From contig CAJTPZ010000005.1 in the NCBI GenBank assembly GCA_910578395.1, positions 124,001-188,000 of the forward strand: DNA of 64,000 nt, given 5' to 3'. A program made the position numbers and the translations under genes. Of this stretch, positions 53,964 through 62,878 are shown in pieces. Within the stretch, counting starts at the first letter, position 1. Each line of letters opens with the position of its first letter. This DNA is from an uncultured Muribaculaceae bacterium (GTDB taxonomy: Bacteria; Bacteroidota; Bacteroidia; Bacteroidales; Muribaculaceae). Under the pieces are notes generated by a model. The model did not search any database. It saw only the letters and a program-made list of their open reading frames with translations, and had not been told where the DNA came from.

Positions 53964-54749
53964 TTAGAGCTGAGCTTTGAGGAAATTATTGAAGGCCGCT
54001 CCGAAAATGCCTGGTGAGTCAAGAAAAGAGTAGTGCCCAGCACCTTCGATAGCCACAAGACCGGCATCGGGTATTAACCGCTCCATGATTTTTGCATCGG
54101 AGATAGGTGTGGCAGTGTCTGCTGTGCCCCATATAAGCAAAGTCGGAGCTTTCACAATAGGCATAAGATGTTTAAGATCCTCATTCACTACCTTGCTCAG
54201 GATCATCCTCATTTTAGCTGAGGCAGCGGCGTAGTCGGCCGATCCGGCACGACGGCGTTTTTCTTCAATCATTTTCATGCTGCGCTCACGTCCGTATATC
54301 AGGCGTAATGCAAGCTTAGATGCCTTGAAACTATAGACTTTCAGGTAGTATGACAAAGGACGCCTTGGTTTGATGCCGGCGGCATCTATGAGTATCATGC
54401 GGTCTACCTTATTGCGCGAAGCATATACAATACCTACCCGGCCACCGAAAGAGTGGCCGGCGAGTACCGGATTCTTTATATGCTCATGTGCGGCGAGAGC
54501 TTCGATAAGCCGGGTGTATTCTTCTACTCCCCAGACTTCAGCTGGCTCCGCCGATTTTCCGAAACCGGGGAAATCGACTGTATATACACGTCTGCCGGAT
54601 GTTGCCGCCATACGGCTCACCATTGCCACAGTCTCGGCCGTGCATCCCCATCCGTGCATCACGATCATAGGATTGCCTTCGCCCTGCACAGTGTATCTCA
54701 AGGTCGTGCCGCAAAGTGTGGCGAATCTTTCCTCGGCTTCTCCGCTCAT
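53964..54749 (-). CDS. Alpha/beta hydrolase
   Basis: A 261-aa alpha/beta-hydrolase with oxyanion loop MHGWGC, nucleophile elbow AGHSFGGRVG, acid in WGTADTATP and catalytic His in EGAGHYSFLD. No signal peptide is seen. The fold is clear but the substrate is not; such proteins include esterases, lipases and C-C hydrolases. It lies between lon and the Mur ligase on the same strand with gaps of about 20 bp, so it may share their transcript. Confidence 0.88.
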   Translation of the reverse strand: MSGEAEERFATLCGTTLRYTVQGEGNPMIVMHGWGCTAETVAMVSRMAATSGRRVYTVDFPGFGKSAEPAEVWGVEEYTRLIEALAAHEHIKNPVLAGHSFGGRVGIVYASRNKVDRMILIDAAGIKPRRPLSYYLKVYSFKASKLALRLIYGRERSMKMIEEKRRRAGSADYAAASAKMRMILSKVVNEDLKHLMPIVKAPTLLIWGTADTATPISDAKIMERLIPDAGLVAIEGAGHYSFLDSPGIFGAAFNNFLKAQL

Positions 54750-54769
54750 GACTTACTGGTCTATGTCGT

Positions 54770-57193
54770 TTATTTACCTTTTTGGTCAGTCAGTGCTATG
54801 GCAAGCACATCTCCAATCGTTTCAACGTAGTGAAATTCAAGACCGTCAAGATAAGTCTGCGGTATCTCCTCGACATCCTTCCGGTTTTCCTTGCATAGGA
54901 TTATCTCTATAATGCCGGCGCGCTTTGCGGCGAGGATCTTTTCTTTGATGCCTCCTACTGGTAGCACCTTTCCACGCAGCGTCATCTCGCCGGTCATGGC
55001 AAGGCGGTCTTTTACTTTCACACCTTTGAATACCGAAACAATCGATGTTGTCATGGTGATGCCTGCCGACGGTCCATCTTTGGGTATTGCACCTTCCGGC
55101 ACATGTATATGTACATTATGGCTCTCGAAGGCTGTCGGCTCGATTCCTAACTCTATGGCGTGACTGCGGACATATTGCAGCGCCAGAGTGGCCGACTCTT
55201 TCATTACGTCGCCAAGATTTCCGGTCAGGGTGAGTTTCTCTCCTTTTCCGGGAGCAAGCGACGATTCTATGAATAATATCTCGCCGCCGGCGGCAGTCCA
55301 GGCAAGACCTGTCACGACACCTGCGAAATCGTTGCCCTCATAGCGGTCACGGCTGAAATGTGCCGCTCCGAGCAGGCGTGGGAGATCTTCTGGATTGACA
55401 GTAGCCGGTGCCTCGCCGCCGCTCATTCTCAGGTATAGCAGTTTGCGCATCACCTTGGCAACAGTCTTTTCGAGCTGGCGCACTCCACTCTCCGAAGTAT
55501 AGTTTTCGATCAAAGACTTTATGGCATCTTCAGAGATGTCAAAATTTTCATCATCGATGCCGAGTTCATTCTTGATTTTCGGTATAAGATGGCGGCGGGC
55601 GATCTCTACTTTTTCTTCAAGTACATATCCCGATATATCGATTATCTCCATTCGGTCGAGAAGTGGCTGCGGCAGAGTGGAGAGTGAATTGGCGGTCGCG
55701 ATGAAAAGCACTTTCGACAGATCGAAGTCCACATCGACGAAGTTGTCATGGAACTTGTTGTTCTGTTCAGGGTCGAGTACCTCAAGCAGTGCGGCTGCAG
55801 GGTCTCCCTTGAAGTCGCGGCCCAATTTGTCTATCTCGTCAAGCAGAAGCACCGGATTTGAGGATCCGGCGCGTTTCATCGCGTCGATAATGCGGCCGGG
55901 CATAGCGCCGATATATGTGCGGCGGTGGCCGCGTATTTCTGCCTCGTCATGAACGCCGCCAAGCGATACACGCTTGTAGTTGCGACCGAGAGCCGCCGCT
56001 ACCGATTTGCCGAGCGAGGTTTTGCCTACGCCTGGAGCTCCCACAAAGCAAAGTATGGGGCTGCGTCCGCCGGGACGGTGCATCATCACGGCAAGCTGCT
56101 CCAGTATGCGCTCTTTCACCTTCTCAAGTCCATAATGGTCGGCGTCGAGCTTTTCCTGTGCTGTAGGAAAATCAGTATTGAGTTCGGTCTCTTTGTTCCA
56201 GGGAAGTTCGAGCAACGTGTCGAGATAGTTGTATTGTATTGCGTAGTCGGGACTCGAAGAGTTGAGTCTGCGGAGCTTCTCGATTTCCTTGTCGAATGTC
56301 TTGCGCACCTCTTCAGGAAAAGATACTTCTTCGGCTCGCTTGGCGAGTTCGTCGGCTTCATCTCCGTCGTTGCCGTAAAGTTCAGTGCGTATAGCCTCCA
56401 TCTGCTCGTTGAGGAATACCCGGCGTTGGTTTTCCTCCAGTCCCTGGCGGGCCTTTGACTTAATCAGATCGGTAAGTTCGAGCATCTGCTCCTGACGGCA
56501 TAGTTCGGTAATGATCTCAAAAGCACGATCTTTCACACGGTGAAGCGTGAGAAGCTTGATTTTGAATTCCTGGTCAAACGGGAAGACCGTAGCCACCGTG
56601 TTTATGATCGTTTCGGCATCATCGATATTACGCAGATTTATTGCGACATCGGGCGTAAAACCGTGCCCGCGGTCTACTATCTTTAAAGCTGAGTCGCGTA
56701 TGGCGTTTACGAGAGCTTCGAATTCCGAGTCTCCCTGACGTGGCATGACGTCACGTATAGGGCGTACAGCTACGGCAAGCTGCCCGCCTATGGCATCTTC
56801 TGCATCGCCTGTGATGCGGAATTTACCGAGTGCGCGTACAAACGCCGTTGTCGTGTTGTCGGGAAATTTGATCACATTGATCACCTCAGCCAATACTCCA
56901 TATTTGTAGAGATCCTTTATGCCGGGATCGTTTGTTTCAGGGTCGGTCTGACAGATTACCCCGATGGCGTATTTCTGTTTGGATGCCGCTTCTACAAGCT
57001 GTTTGCTTGCCTCTCGTGAAAGGCTTACGGGGGTGGTTACACCCGGGAATAGTATCAGATTCCGTGTCGGGAGTACTTCCACGTGACCAGGATCGGGGAT
57101 TTTCACATCGCTTTCTCCGGGTTGGCCCGCTACGGCTATATGGGCTATCGACATGTGTGGCATGTCCTTGTCGTCAAATAAATCGTCGGTCAT
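54770..57193 (-). CDS. lon: ATP-dependent protease Lon
   Basis: An 807-aa cytosolic AAA+ protease degrading misfolded and regulatory proteins. The N-terminal substrate domain (about residues 35-240), Walker A GAPGVGKTSLGKS, Walker B LLLDEIDKLG, sensor and lid domains, and the C-terminal protease with the Ser of KDGPSAGITM and Lys of GGIKEKILAAKRAG are all intact. It has its own promoter upstream and may drive the alpha/beta hydrolase and Mur ligase behind it. Confidence 0.97.
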   Translation of the reverse strand: MTDDLFDDKDMPHMSIAHIAVAGQPGESDVKIPDPGHVEVLPTRNLILFPGVTTPVSLSREASKQLVEAASKQKYAIGVICQTDPETNDPGIKDLYKYGVLAEVINVIKFPDNTTTAFVRALGKFRITGDAEDAIGGQLAVAVRPIRDVMPRQGDSEFEALVNAIRDSALKIVDRGHGFTPDVAINLRNIDDAETIINTVATVFPFDQEFKIKLLTLHRVKDRAFEIITELCRQEQMLELTDLIKSKARQGLEENQRRVFLNEQMEAIRTELYGNDGDEADELAKRAEEVSFPEEVRKTFDKEIEKLRRLNSSSPDYAIQYNYLDTLLELPWNKETELNTDFPTAQEKLDADHYGLEKVKERILEQLAVMMHRPGGRSPILCFVGAPGVGKTSLGKSVAAALGRNYKRVSLGGVHDEAEIRGHRRTYIGAMPGRIIDAMKRAGSSNPVLLLDEIDKLGRDFKGDPAAALLEVLDPEQNNKFHDNFVDVDFDLSKVLFIATANSLSTLPQPLLDRMEIIDISGYVLEEKVEIARRHLIPKIKNELGIDDENFDISEDAIKSLIENYTSESGVRQLEKTVAKVMRKLLYLRMSGGEAPATVNPEDLPRLLGAAHFSRDRYEGNDFAGVVTGLAWTAAGGEILFIESSLAPGKGEKLTLTGNLGDVMKESATLALQYVRSHAIELGIEPTAFESHNVHIHVPEGAIPKDGPSAGITMTTSIVSVFKGVKVKDRLAMTGEMTLRGKVLPVGGIKEKILAAKRAGIIEIILCKENRKDVEEIPQTYLDGLEFHYVETIGDVLAIALTDQKGK

Positions 57194-57289
57194 CGGTTTT
57201 TACTCTGAGTGTTGGTCTTGCGCACATGACATGGCTCACAACCGTGTGACATGACTATTGCGCTCAATTACCCTCTGCAAAAAGAATGC

Positions 57290-57320
57290 CAAAGTTACAT
57301 TTTTTTTGGCGCTAATGAAA
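57290..57320 (-). promoter_or_regulatory. lon promoter
   Basis: On the minus strand TAACTTTG (57290-57297) is an exact -7 match, with TTTC at 57317-57320 as an imperfect -33 and a 19-nt gap. The leader would be about 90 nt. The facing EF-G2 gene shows only a degenerate TACTTTG around 57370-57376. Confidence 0.5.
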
Positions 57321-57445
57321 GATGTTGTGTAACATATTGTGAAAATGGCCGATTTATCCAAAAAAATACTACTTTGCGCACCGCAGAATTGAGAAAGAGT
57401 CTGCTTTGGAAGTGAATAACGCAATTAAACCTTAACTGCCGTATC

Positions 57446-59605
57446 ATGAAAGTATATAACACAAGAGAAATCAAAAACATAGCCCTTTTGGGCAGCAAAG
57501 GATCGGGAAAAACCACCCTTGCCGAATCCATGCTCTATGAGTGTGGTGTAATCAAACGTCGTGGATCTGTTGATGCAGGGAATACCGTAAGTGACTATTT
57601 CCCTGTTGAAAAGGAGTATGGATCGTCGGTGTTCTCTACAATTATGTATGCTGAGTTTCTTGGCAAGAAGATTAATGTCATAGACTGTCCGGGAGCCGAT
57701 GACTTTGTCGGTAATGCGATTACAGCGCTAAATGTCACCGACACGGCGGTGATTCTTATTGATGCTCAGTATGGCGTGGAGGTGGGTACACAAAATATAT
57801 TCCGTACTGCCACATCCCAGAACAAGCCGATCATTTTCGCCATGAATCAGCTCGATGGCGAAAAAGCCGATTATGACAACGTTATCGATCAGATGCGTGA
57901 GATTTTTGGAAATAAGATCGTTGCTATTCAATATCCGCTTGCCTGCGGTGCAGGCTTTAATGCCATGATCGACGTTCTTCTCATGAAGAAATATTCATGG
58001 GGACCCGATGGTGGTGTGCCTGTGATTGAGGATATTCCTGCCGATCAGCTCGAAAAAGCTCAGGAGCTTCATCAGAAACTTGTTGAGGCTGCTGCCGAGA
58101 ATGACGAGACTCTTATGGAGAAATTCTTTGATCAGGGACACCTTACTGAAGATGAGATGCGTGAAGGTATCCGTAAGGGACTCATCGACCGTTCGATTAT
58201 GCCTGTATTCTGTGTGTCGGCTCTTAAGGACATGGGAGTTCGCCGCATGATGGAATTCCTTGGAAATGTAGTGCCGTTTGTCGACGAGATGCCGGCACCT
58301 GTCACAACTGAAGGTGTGGAAGTAAAGCCGGATTCCGATGGCCCTCTGTCGATATTTATGTTCAAGACGACAGTAGAGCCACATATCGGCGAGGTTCAGT
58401 ACTTCAAGGTTATGTCGGGTACACTTGTTCCCGGAGTCGACCTTGACAACGTGAGCCGTGGTTCGAAAGAGCGTATCGCTCAGATCTACTGTGTATGTGG
58501 TCAGATCAGAGAAAGTGTCGACAAGCTTTGTGCAGGAGACATAGGGGCTACTGTAAAGCTGAAGGACGTGCGCACGGGCAATACCCTTGACATCAAAGGC
58601 TGTGATTACAGTTTTGACTTTATAAAATATCCGGCTCCCAAATTCTCAAGGGCAATACGTCCGGTAACCGAAAGTGATGCTGAGAAACTTGCCGGAATTC
58701 TTACCCGTATGCATGAGGAAGATCCAACCTGGGAGGTAGAGCAGTCAAAAGAACTCAAGCAGACGATACTTTCCGGTCAGGGAGAATTCCATCTCCGCAC
58801 TCTCAAATGGCGTGTCGAGAACAATGACAAACTTCCTATCGTATTTGAGGAGCCGAAAATTCCTTATCGCGAGACTATTACAAAAGCTGCCCGTGCCGAT
58901 TACCGTCACAAGAAACAGAGTGGCGGTGCCGGACAGTTCGGTGAGGTGCATCTTATAATCGAGCCATACACCGAAGGCATGCCGGCACCGACAAGCTATC
59001 GCTTCGGTAACCAGGAGTATGTGATGAAAGTGCGCGATACTCAGGAGATTCCTCTCGAATGGGGCGGTAAGCTCGTGGTGTGCGACTGTATTGTAGGAGG
59101 TGCTATTGATGCCCGCTTTATTCCTGCTATAGTCAAAGGGCTTATGGACCGTATGGAGCAGGGTCCTCTTACCGGAAGTTATGCGCGTGACGTGCGTGTG
59201 TGTATCTATGACGGCAAGATGCATCCGGTTGATTCCAATGAAATCTCATTCCGTCTGGCGGGCCGTAATGCATTCAGCGAAGCCTTCCGTGCTGCCAATC
59301 CTAAGATATTGGAACCTGTCTATGATGTCGAGGTTCTTGTTCCTTCCGATGTCATGGGCGATGTCATGAGCGATTTGCAGGGACGTCGAGCTATCATCAT
59401 GGGTATGGAAAGCGAAAATGGCTTTGAGAAAATCATAGCCAAGGTACCTTTGAAAGAAATGTCTTCATATTCTACAGCACTCAGTTCAATTACCGGCGGG
59501 CGTTCATCGTTCACGATGAAATTCAGTTCCTACGAGTTGGTGCCGGGTGACGTTCAGGAGCGTCTGCTAAAGGACTATGCTGAGAAACATGGAAATGACG
59601 ATTAA
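57446..59605 (+). CDS. fusA2: Elongation factor G paralogue EF-G2 with altered GTPase motifs
   Basis: A 719-aa EF-G-like protein with all five domains. G1 is GSKGSGKTT, but the switch I Thr motif (RGIT in EF-G) reads YGSS. G3 reads DCPGADDF, so the catalytic His after PG is Ala. G4 is NQLD rather than NKMD. In Bacteroides thetaiotaomicron a paralogue called EF-G2 is reported to support translation without GTP hydrolysis and to aid gut colonisation, and this protein looks like its orthologue. The gene stands alone, divergent from lon, and ends in a bidirectional terminator. Confidence 0.88.
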   Translation: MKVYNTREIKNIALLGSKGSGKTTLAESMLYECGVIKRRGSVDAGNTVSDYFPVEKEYGSSVFSTIMYAEFLGKKINVIDCPGADDFVGNAITALNVTDTAVILIDAQYGVEVGTQNIFRTATSQNKPIIFAMNQLDGEKADYDNVIDQMREIFGNKIVAIQYPLACGAGFNAMIDVLLMKKYSWGPDGGVPVIEDIPADQLEKAQELHQKLVEAAAENDETLMEKFFDQGHLTEDEMREGIRKGLIDRSIMPVFCVSALKDMGVRRMMEFLGNVVPFVDEMPAPVTTEGVEVKPDSDGPLSIFMFKTTVEPHIGEVQYFKVMSGTLVPGVDLDNVSRGSKERIAQIYCVCGQIRESVDKLCAGDIGATVKLKDVRTGNTLDIKGCDYSFDFIKYPAPKFSRAIRPVTESDAEKLAGILTRMHEEDPTWEVEQSKELKQTILSGQGEFHLRTLKWRVENNDKLPIVFEEPKIPYRETITKAARADYRHKKQSGGAGQFGEVHLIIEPYTEGMPAPTSYRFGNQEYVMKVRDTQEIPLEWGGKLVVCDCIVGGAIDARFIPAIVKGLMDRMEQGPLTGSYARDVRVCIYDGKMHPVDSNEISFRLAGRNAFSEAFRAANPKILEPVYDVEVLVPSDVMGDVMSDLQGRRAIIMGMESENGFEKIIAKVPLKEMSSYSTALSSITGGRSSFTMKFSSYELVPGDVQERLLKDYAEKHGNDD

Positions 59606-59635
59606 AGTATAGATCATTCACTTCTCTTTTATTCC

Positions 59636-59680
59636 GAGAGCCTGTCTGGAAATTCCGGACAGGCTCTCAACCTTTTACTT
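59636..59680. terminator. Bidirectional terminator, EF-G2 / PnuT operon
   Basis: A 14-bp stem with one G-U wobble (59636-59649 with 59655-59668) and loop AAATT lies between two convergent genes, followed by CCTTTTACTT on the plus strand. Confidence 0.85.
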
Positions 59681-59692
59681 TCAGTTATTGTA

Positions 59693-60325
59693 TTATTTTT
59701 GCTCCTGCATCAGTTTCTTCCATTTCATGAAACCGGCTATGCATATAGCGGTATAGATGGAATAAAGTACTGCATAAAAGTAAATGCCTTTGTAGATAAA
59801 CAATCCGACACACACAGCGTCGACAATCATCCATGCCCACCATTGTTCGATATATTTCCGTGCGAGTAGCCATGTAGCGGTTATGGACAGTGCGGTTGTG
59901 AATGCATCGATCCATGGCACTGTGCTGTCGGTCAAAAATATCAGTATGGATGCTATGCCGAGATATATTGCTGCCGTTGTCGCAATCCATGGAAACCATA
60001 CCCGTTTTGGGGTGTGGCTGATAGGAAGTGCTTTCCTTTCAGAATCTTTGCCTCTCTTGCTTTTGTGTCTTGTCCAATGCAAATAGCCGTAAATGGCCAT
60101 AAGGAAATAATAGATGTTTATTCCGAAATCGGCGTATATACCGGCACGGAAATATACCCATATTGAAATTGCAGGCATTATGATCGTGGCAATCCATACT
60201 TTGGCATTGGCATGATATTCATAATAGATATAGAAAAGCCCTGTAAGGAAGCCGAGAGCTTCGAGGATTCGGTCGGGTGTCCACCATGATCCGAAATCAG
60301 TCAGAAATTGTTGTAAAATTTGCAT
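59693..60325 (-). CDS. pnuT: PnuC-family transporter, probable thiamine transporter PnuT
   Basis: A 210-aa membrane protein of the PnuC family (about seven helices), with the conserved WWAWMIVDAVCVGLFIYKG near the C-terminus. PnuC proper moves nicotinamide riboside. Bacteroidetes copies under TPP riboswitch control next to a TonB receptor are assigned to thiamine (PnuT) by comparative genomics, and this one lies 4 bp after such a receptor. Facilitated import would be driven by intracellular phosphorylation. The thiamine pyrophosphokinase gene that often follows is not present here. Confidence 0.87.
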   Translation of the reverse strand: MQILQQFLTDFGSWWTPDRILEALGFLTGLFYIYYEYHANAKVWIATIIMPAISIWVYFRAGIYADFGINIYYFLMAIYGYLHWTRHKSKRGKDSERKALPISHTPKRVWFPWIATTAAIYLGIASILIFLTDSTVPWIDAFTTALSITATWLLARKYIEQWWAWMIVDAVCVGLFIYKGIYFYAVLYSIYTAICIAGFMKWKKLMQEQK

Positions 60326-60329
60326 GAAA

Positions 60330-62612
60330 TCAGAATTTAAGTGCTATGGATGCCATTATGTTGGTAGGAGCCTGGGCTGCGTAACCGGAGTACCGGTATA
60401 TTACTTTTGAGCCCTCAGAATCGACGTAATATCCGGCGCCGGCATATCCGTTGTTTTCATATATGGCATTGAAAAGATTATAGATTGTGAATCCTATTTT
60501 CAATTCTTTTACCGAAGGAATTGTATTGGTGGTGTATGACAGACGCAGATCACTCACACAGTAGGCTTTGAGCGATTGCTCGTTGCTGCCTGTATTGGTC
60601 AGATATTGTTTCCCTATGTAGCGGGTGGCCAAAGTCGCATCAATGCCGTTTAAAAGGTGAAAATTAAACGCATTTGCAGCGGTTGCGTCTGGAGAGAATG
60701 CTATTGGTGTGGATCCAAGATCAAAAGCGATGGGGTTGGTCCACTCGTCTTCATAGATGTATTCTGTGAAGTTTTTAATGCGGTTACGTGACAGTGACAC
60801 GCTTAACTCCCAGTCAAACCATCTTGCAGGTTTCAGTCCGGCCTGTAGTTCGATGCCGGTGCGGTAGCTCGACGGTACATTCACGCTTATCGCATTGCCT
60901 GTGTCGGAGAGCTGTCCTGTGGCAACGAGCTGGTCTTTATAATCCATGAAGTAGAGATTGGCTCCGAGAGTAAGATTACTTAGGTATAGCTGCCAGCCGA
61001 GTTCATAATCCATAAGACGTTCAGGACGCGGTGTCTTGTCAGGGTCGCAGTCGATAAAATTGTCACGGGTGGGTTCTTTATGAGCCACACTCCATGATGC
61101 AAATACTCGGTTGCGTCCGTCGGCAGTTGCATAGTTTAGGCCTATTTTCGGGTTGAAGAAGTTGTAGTGGCGGTCTATGTCAAGTTGTTGCATACCGCCG
61201 ATGCTGTAATCATAGGTGTCAGATACTCCGTTGATCGAATAGCCGATGTGGCGGTACTGCATATCTGCCAGTCCGGAAAGTCCGCTGAAGATGTGCACAT
61301 TTGCACGCGCATAGATGTTTGCGTCGGTCTTATCTCCTGTGTTCCTGTAATATTCCTGTAGCGGATCAATGGTCCCGATGTAGTTTCTGACCCATGCTAC
61401 CTGACCGAAATGATTACCTTTGAAATGATTGACGGCACCTCCTATGACGGCTTGTATAAGATTGCTGTTATAGTTGAATGACATTACACCTCCGCCAAAT
61501 CCGTTGCTCATATTCTTTAACCGCACCAGATCCTGTTTCTTGACAATGTTTCCTTCGGAATCTTCAAACGGCTGTAGCCCGTATTCGATAAGAGTGCGTG
61601 ATGTTTTATACTGCTCATAGTATCCGTCGCCTTTTGTATAGTGCAGTCCGGCATTCATGTACCACTTGTCGCCAAGACGTTGGCCAAGCAGCAGATGAAA
61701 ATGGTATTGTGTGTAATTGTCGTTCTGGTTTTGGTAATATGCAGTATTTCCTTCGGAATCGGTATATTTTCCGCATGGATTGTATCGGCGCCCGTATTCA
61801 GCCATTTCATCGGCCGATGCATAGTCCCATGCCATATAAGTTTTCTGTTTGCCTCCAAACGACAGAAATCTTAACCGTGTTCCTACATTCTCATAGGCTA
61901 TCTGTCCGAAATAGCTCCATAGATTGCTTTTGGCCCGTTCGATATAACCGTCGCTACCGAGTTTGCTAAGTCGGAAATCGGCCGACCAATGGTCGTGAAG
62001 AAGCCCTGTGCCGAGCCGAAGAGTTGCTTTATAGGAATTATAGGATCCGTAGGATGCGTCAATGGCGGTGTATGGATCTGAAGACGGAACTGAAGTAGCC
62101 ATATTCACGCTTGCTCCGAAAGCTCCTGCTCCATTGGTGGATAATCCTACACCGCGTTGTATCTGCACATCGCGCACCGATGATGCAAGATCCGGCATAT
62201 TAACCCAATACACATTATGACTTTCCGGATCATTGACAGGGATGCCGTTGGCAGTTACATTGATGCGCGATCCGTCGCTGCCGCGCACTCTCATTGATGT
62301 ATATCCTATGCCGTTTCCTGCGTCTGAGGTAGTTATTACACCGGGAGTCATCTGCATAAGATAGGGGAGATCGCGGCCGTCATTGACCTCCGATATCTTT
62401 TTTGCTGTAAGGTTGGTGAATGCGACAGGAGTAGTCGATGTCGCGCGTCCGTTGGCAGTAAACTCTACCTCTTTGAGACTTACTGCAAGTCTGGTTGTGT
62501 CAAAGCCAATGGAATCGGTGGTCGGATGTATTTCAGCTCTGTTTGCGCTGTTAATTGTCACAACACTGAAAAGCAGCGCCGCTGTCACGTGTTGAATACG
62601 TGTGATAGTCAT
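60330..62612 (-). CDS. TonB-dependent receptor, probable thiamine uptake (OMR)
   Basis: A 760-aa outer-membrane receptor with a signal peptide (about residues 1-26), a TonB-box-like LKEVEFTANG, a plug domain (about 55-165 with MRVRGSDGSRINVTANGIPVNDPESHNVYWV) and a barrel ending in MASIALKF with terminal Phe. The TPP riboswitch immediately before its ATG and the downstream PnuT gene point to import of thiamine or a thiamine phosphate. ATG 62612 starts just after the riboswitch, leaving about 7 nt of leader after the motif. Confidence 0.9.
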   Translation of the reverse strand: MTITRIQHVTAALLFSVVTINSANRAEIHPTTDSIGFDTTRLAVSLKEVEFTANGRATSTTPVAFTNLTAKKISEVNDGRDLPYLMQMTPGVITTSDAGNGIGYTSMRVRGSDGSRINVTANGIPVNDPESHNVYWVNMPDLASSVRDVQIQRGVGLSTNGAGAFGASVNMATSVPSSDPYTAIDASYGSYNSYKATLRLGTGLLHDHWSADFRLSKLGSDGYIERAKSNLWSYFGQIAYENVGTRLRFLSFGGKQKTYMAWDYASADEMAEYGRRYNPCGKYTDSEGNTAYYQNQNDNYTQYHFHLLLGQRLGDKWYMNAGLHYTKGDGYYEQYKTSRTLIEYGLQPFEDSEGNIVKKQDLVRLKNMSNGFGGGVMSFNYNSNLIQAVIGGAVNHFKGNHFGQVAWVRNYIGTIDPLQEYYRNTGDKTDANIYARANVHIFSGLSGLADMQYRHIGYSINGVSDTYDYSIGGMQQLDIDRHYNFFNPKIGLNYATADGRNRVFASWSVAHKEPTRDNFIDCDPDKTPRPERLMDYELGWQLYLSNLTLGANLYFMDYKDQLVATGQLSDTGNAISVNVPSSYRTGIELQAGLKPARWFDWELSVSLSRNRIKNFTEYIYEDEWTNPIAFDLGSTPIAFSPDATAANAFNFHLLNGIDATLATRYIGKQYLTNTGSNEQSLKAYCVSDLRLSYTTNTIPSVKELKIGFTIYNLFNAIYENNGYAGAGYYVDSEGSKVIYRYSGYAAQAPTNIMASIALKF

Positions 62613-62618
62613 AATGTC

Positions 62619-62700
62619 GTTTTCTCTACGCCGGTATTATCCGGATCAGGTTCTGAGGGTCTGTTCTCAGCCCGCCGCTCCCGGCGAGCACCCCTTTCGA
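62619..62700 (-). promoter_or_regulatory. TPP (thiamine pyrophosphate) riboswitch, THI element
   Basis: Read on the minus strand, the conserved core is intact: GGGGTGCTC (5' end), CTGAGA, ACCCTCAG, ACCTGATCCGGATAATACCGG and then GTAGAGAA where the consensus is GTAGGGAA. The P2-P5 stems can form. P1 is weak by eye. The element ends about 7 nt before the TonB receptor ATG, so ligand binding most likely blocks translation initiation rather than forming a terminator. Confidence 0.92.
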
Positions 62701-62747
62701 TCTTTTGAATTAGCCGATTCTGAGTTAATAAATATTGTTCGGCGATG

Positions 62748-62776
62748 CAAAATTACTTAAAATCATCAAGCTGAAA
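62748..62776 (-). promoter_or_regulatory. Promoter of the TPP-riboswitch operon
   Basis: On the minus strand TAATTTTG (62748-62755) matches the -7 consensus exactly, with TTTC (62773-62776) as an imperfect -33 and a 17-nt gap. The start near 62741 would give a leader of about 130 nt containing the whole riboswitch. Confidence 0.55.
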
Positions 62777-62812
62777 AATTTATTTTACAATCCTGAAGTG
62801 TGGATGATTATA

Positions 62813-62843
62813 GTTGCTTATTGGTATAAATTTCTTATTTTTG
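62813..62843 (+). promoter_or_regulatory. Promoter of the AraC-family regulator
   Basis: TATTTTTG (62836-62843) is an exact -7 match with GTTG (62813-62816) as an imperfect -33 and a 19-nt gap. The predicted leader is about 30 nt. Confidence 0.5.
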
Positions 62844-62878
62844 TCGAATATTACCAATTTAATTATCGAAATAGGTAA

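Noticed and set aside
57367..57376. TACTACTTTG as promoter of EF-G2
   Set aside because: It lacks one base of the TAnnTTTG spacing and has no clear -33 element; mentioned only as degenerate.
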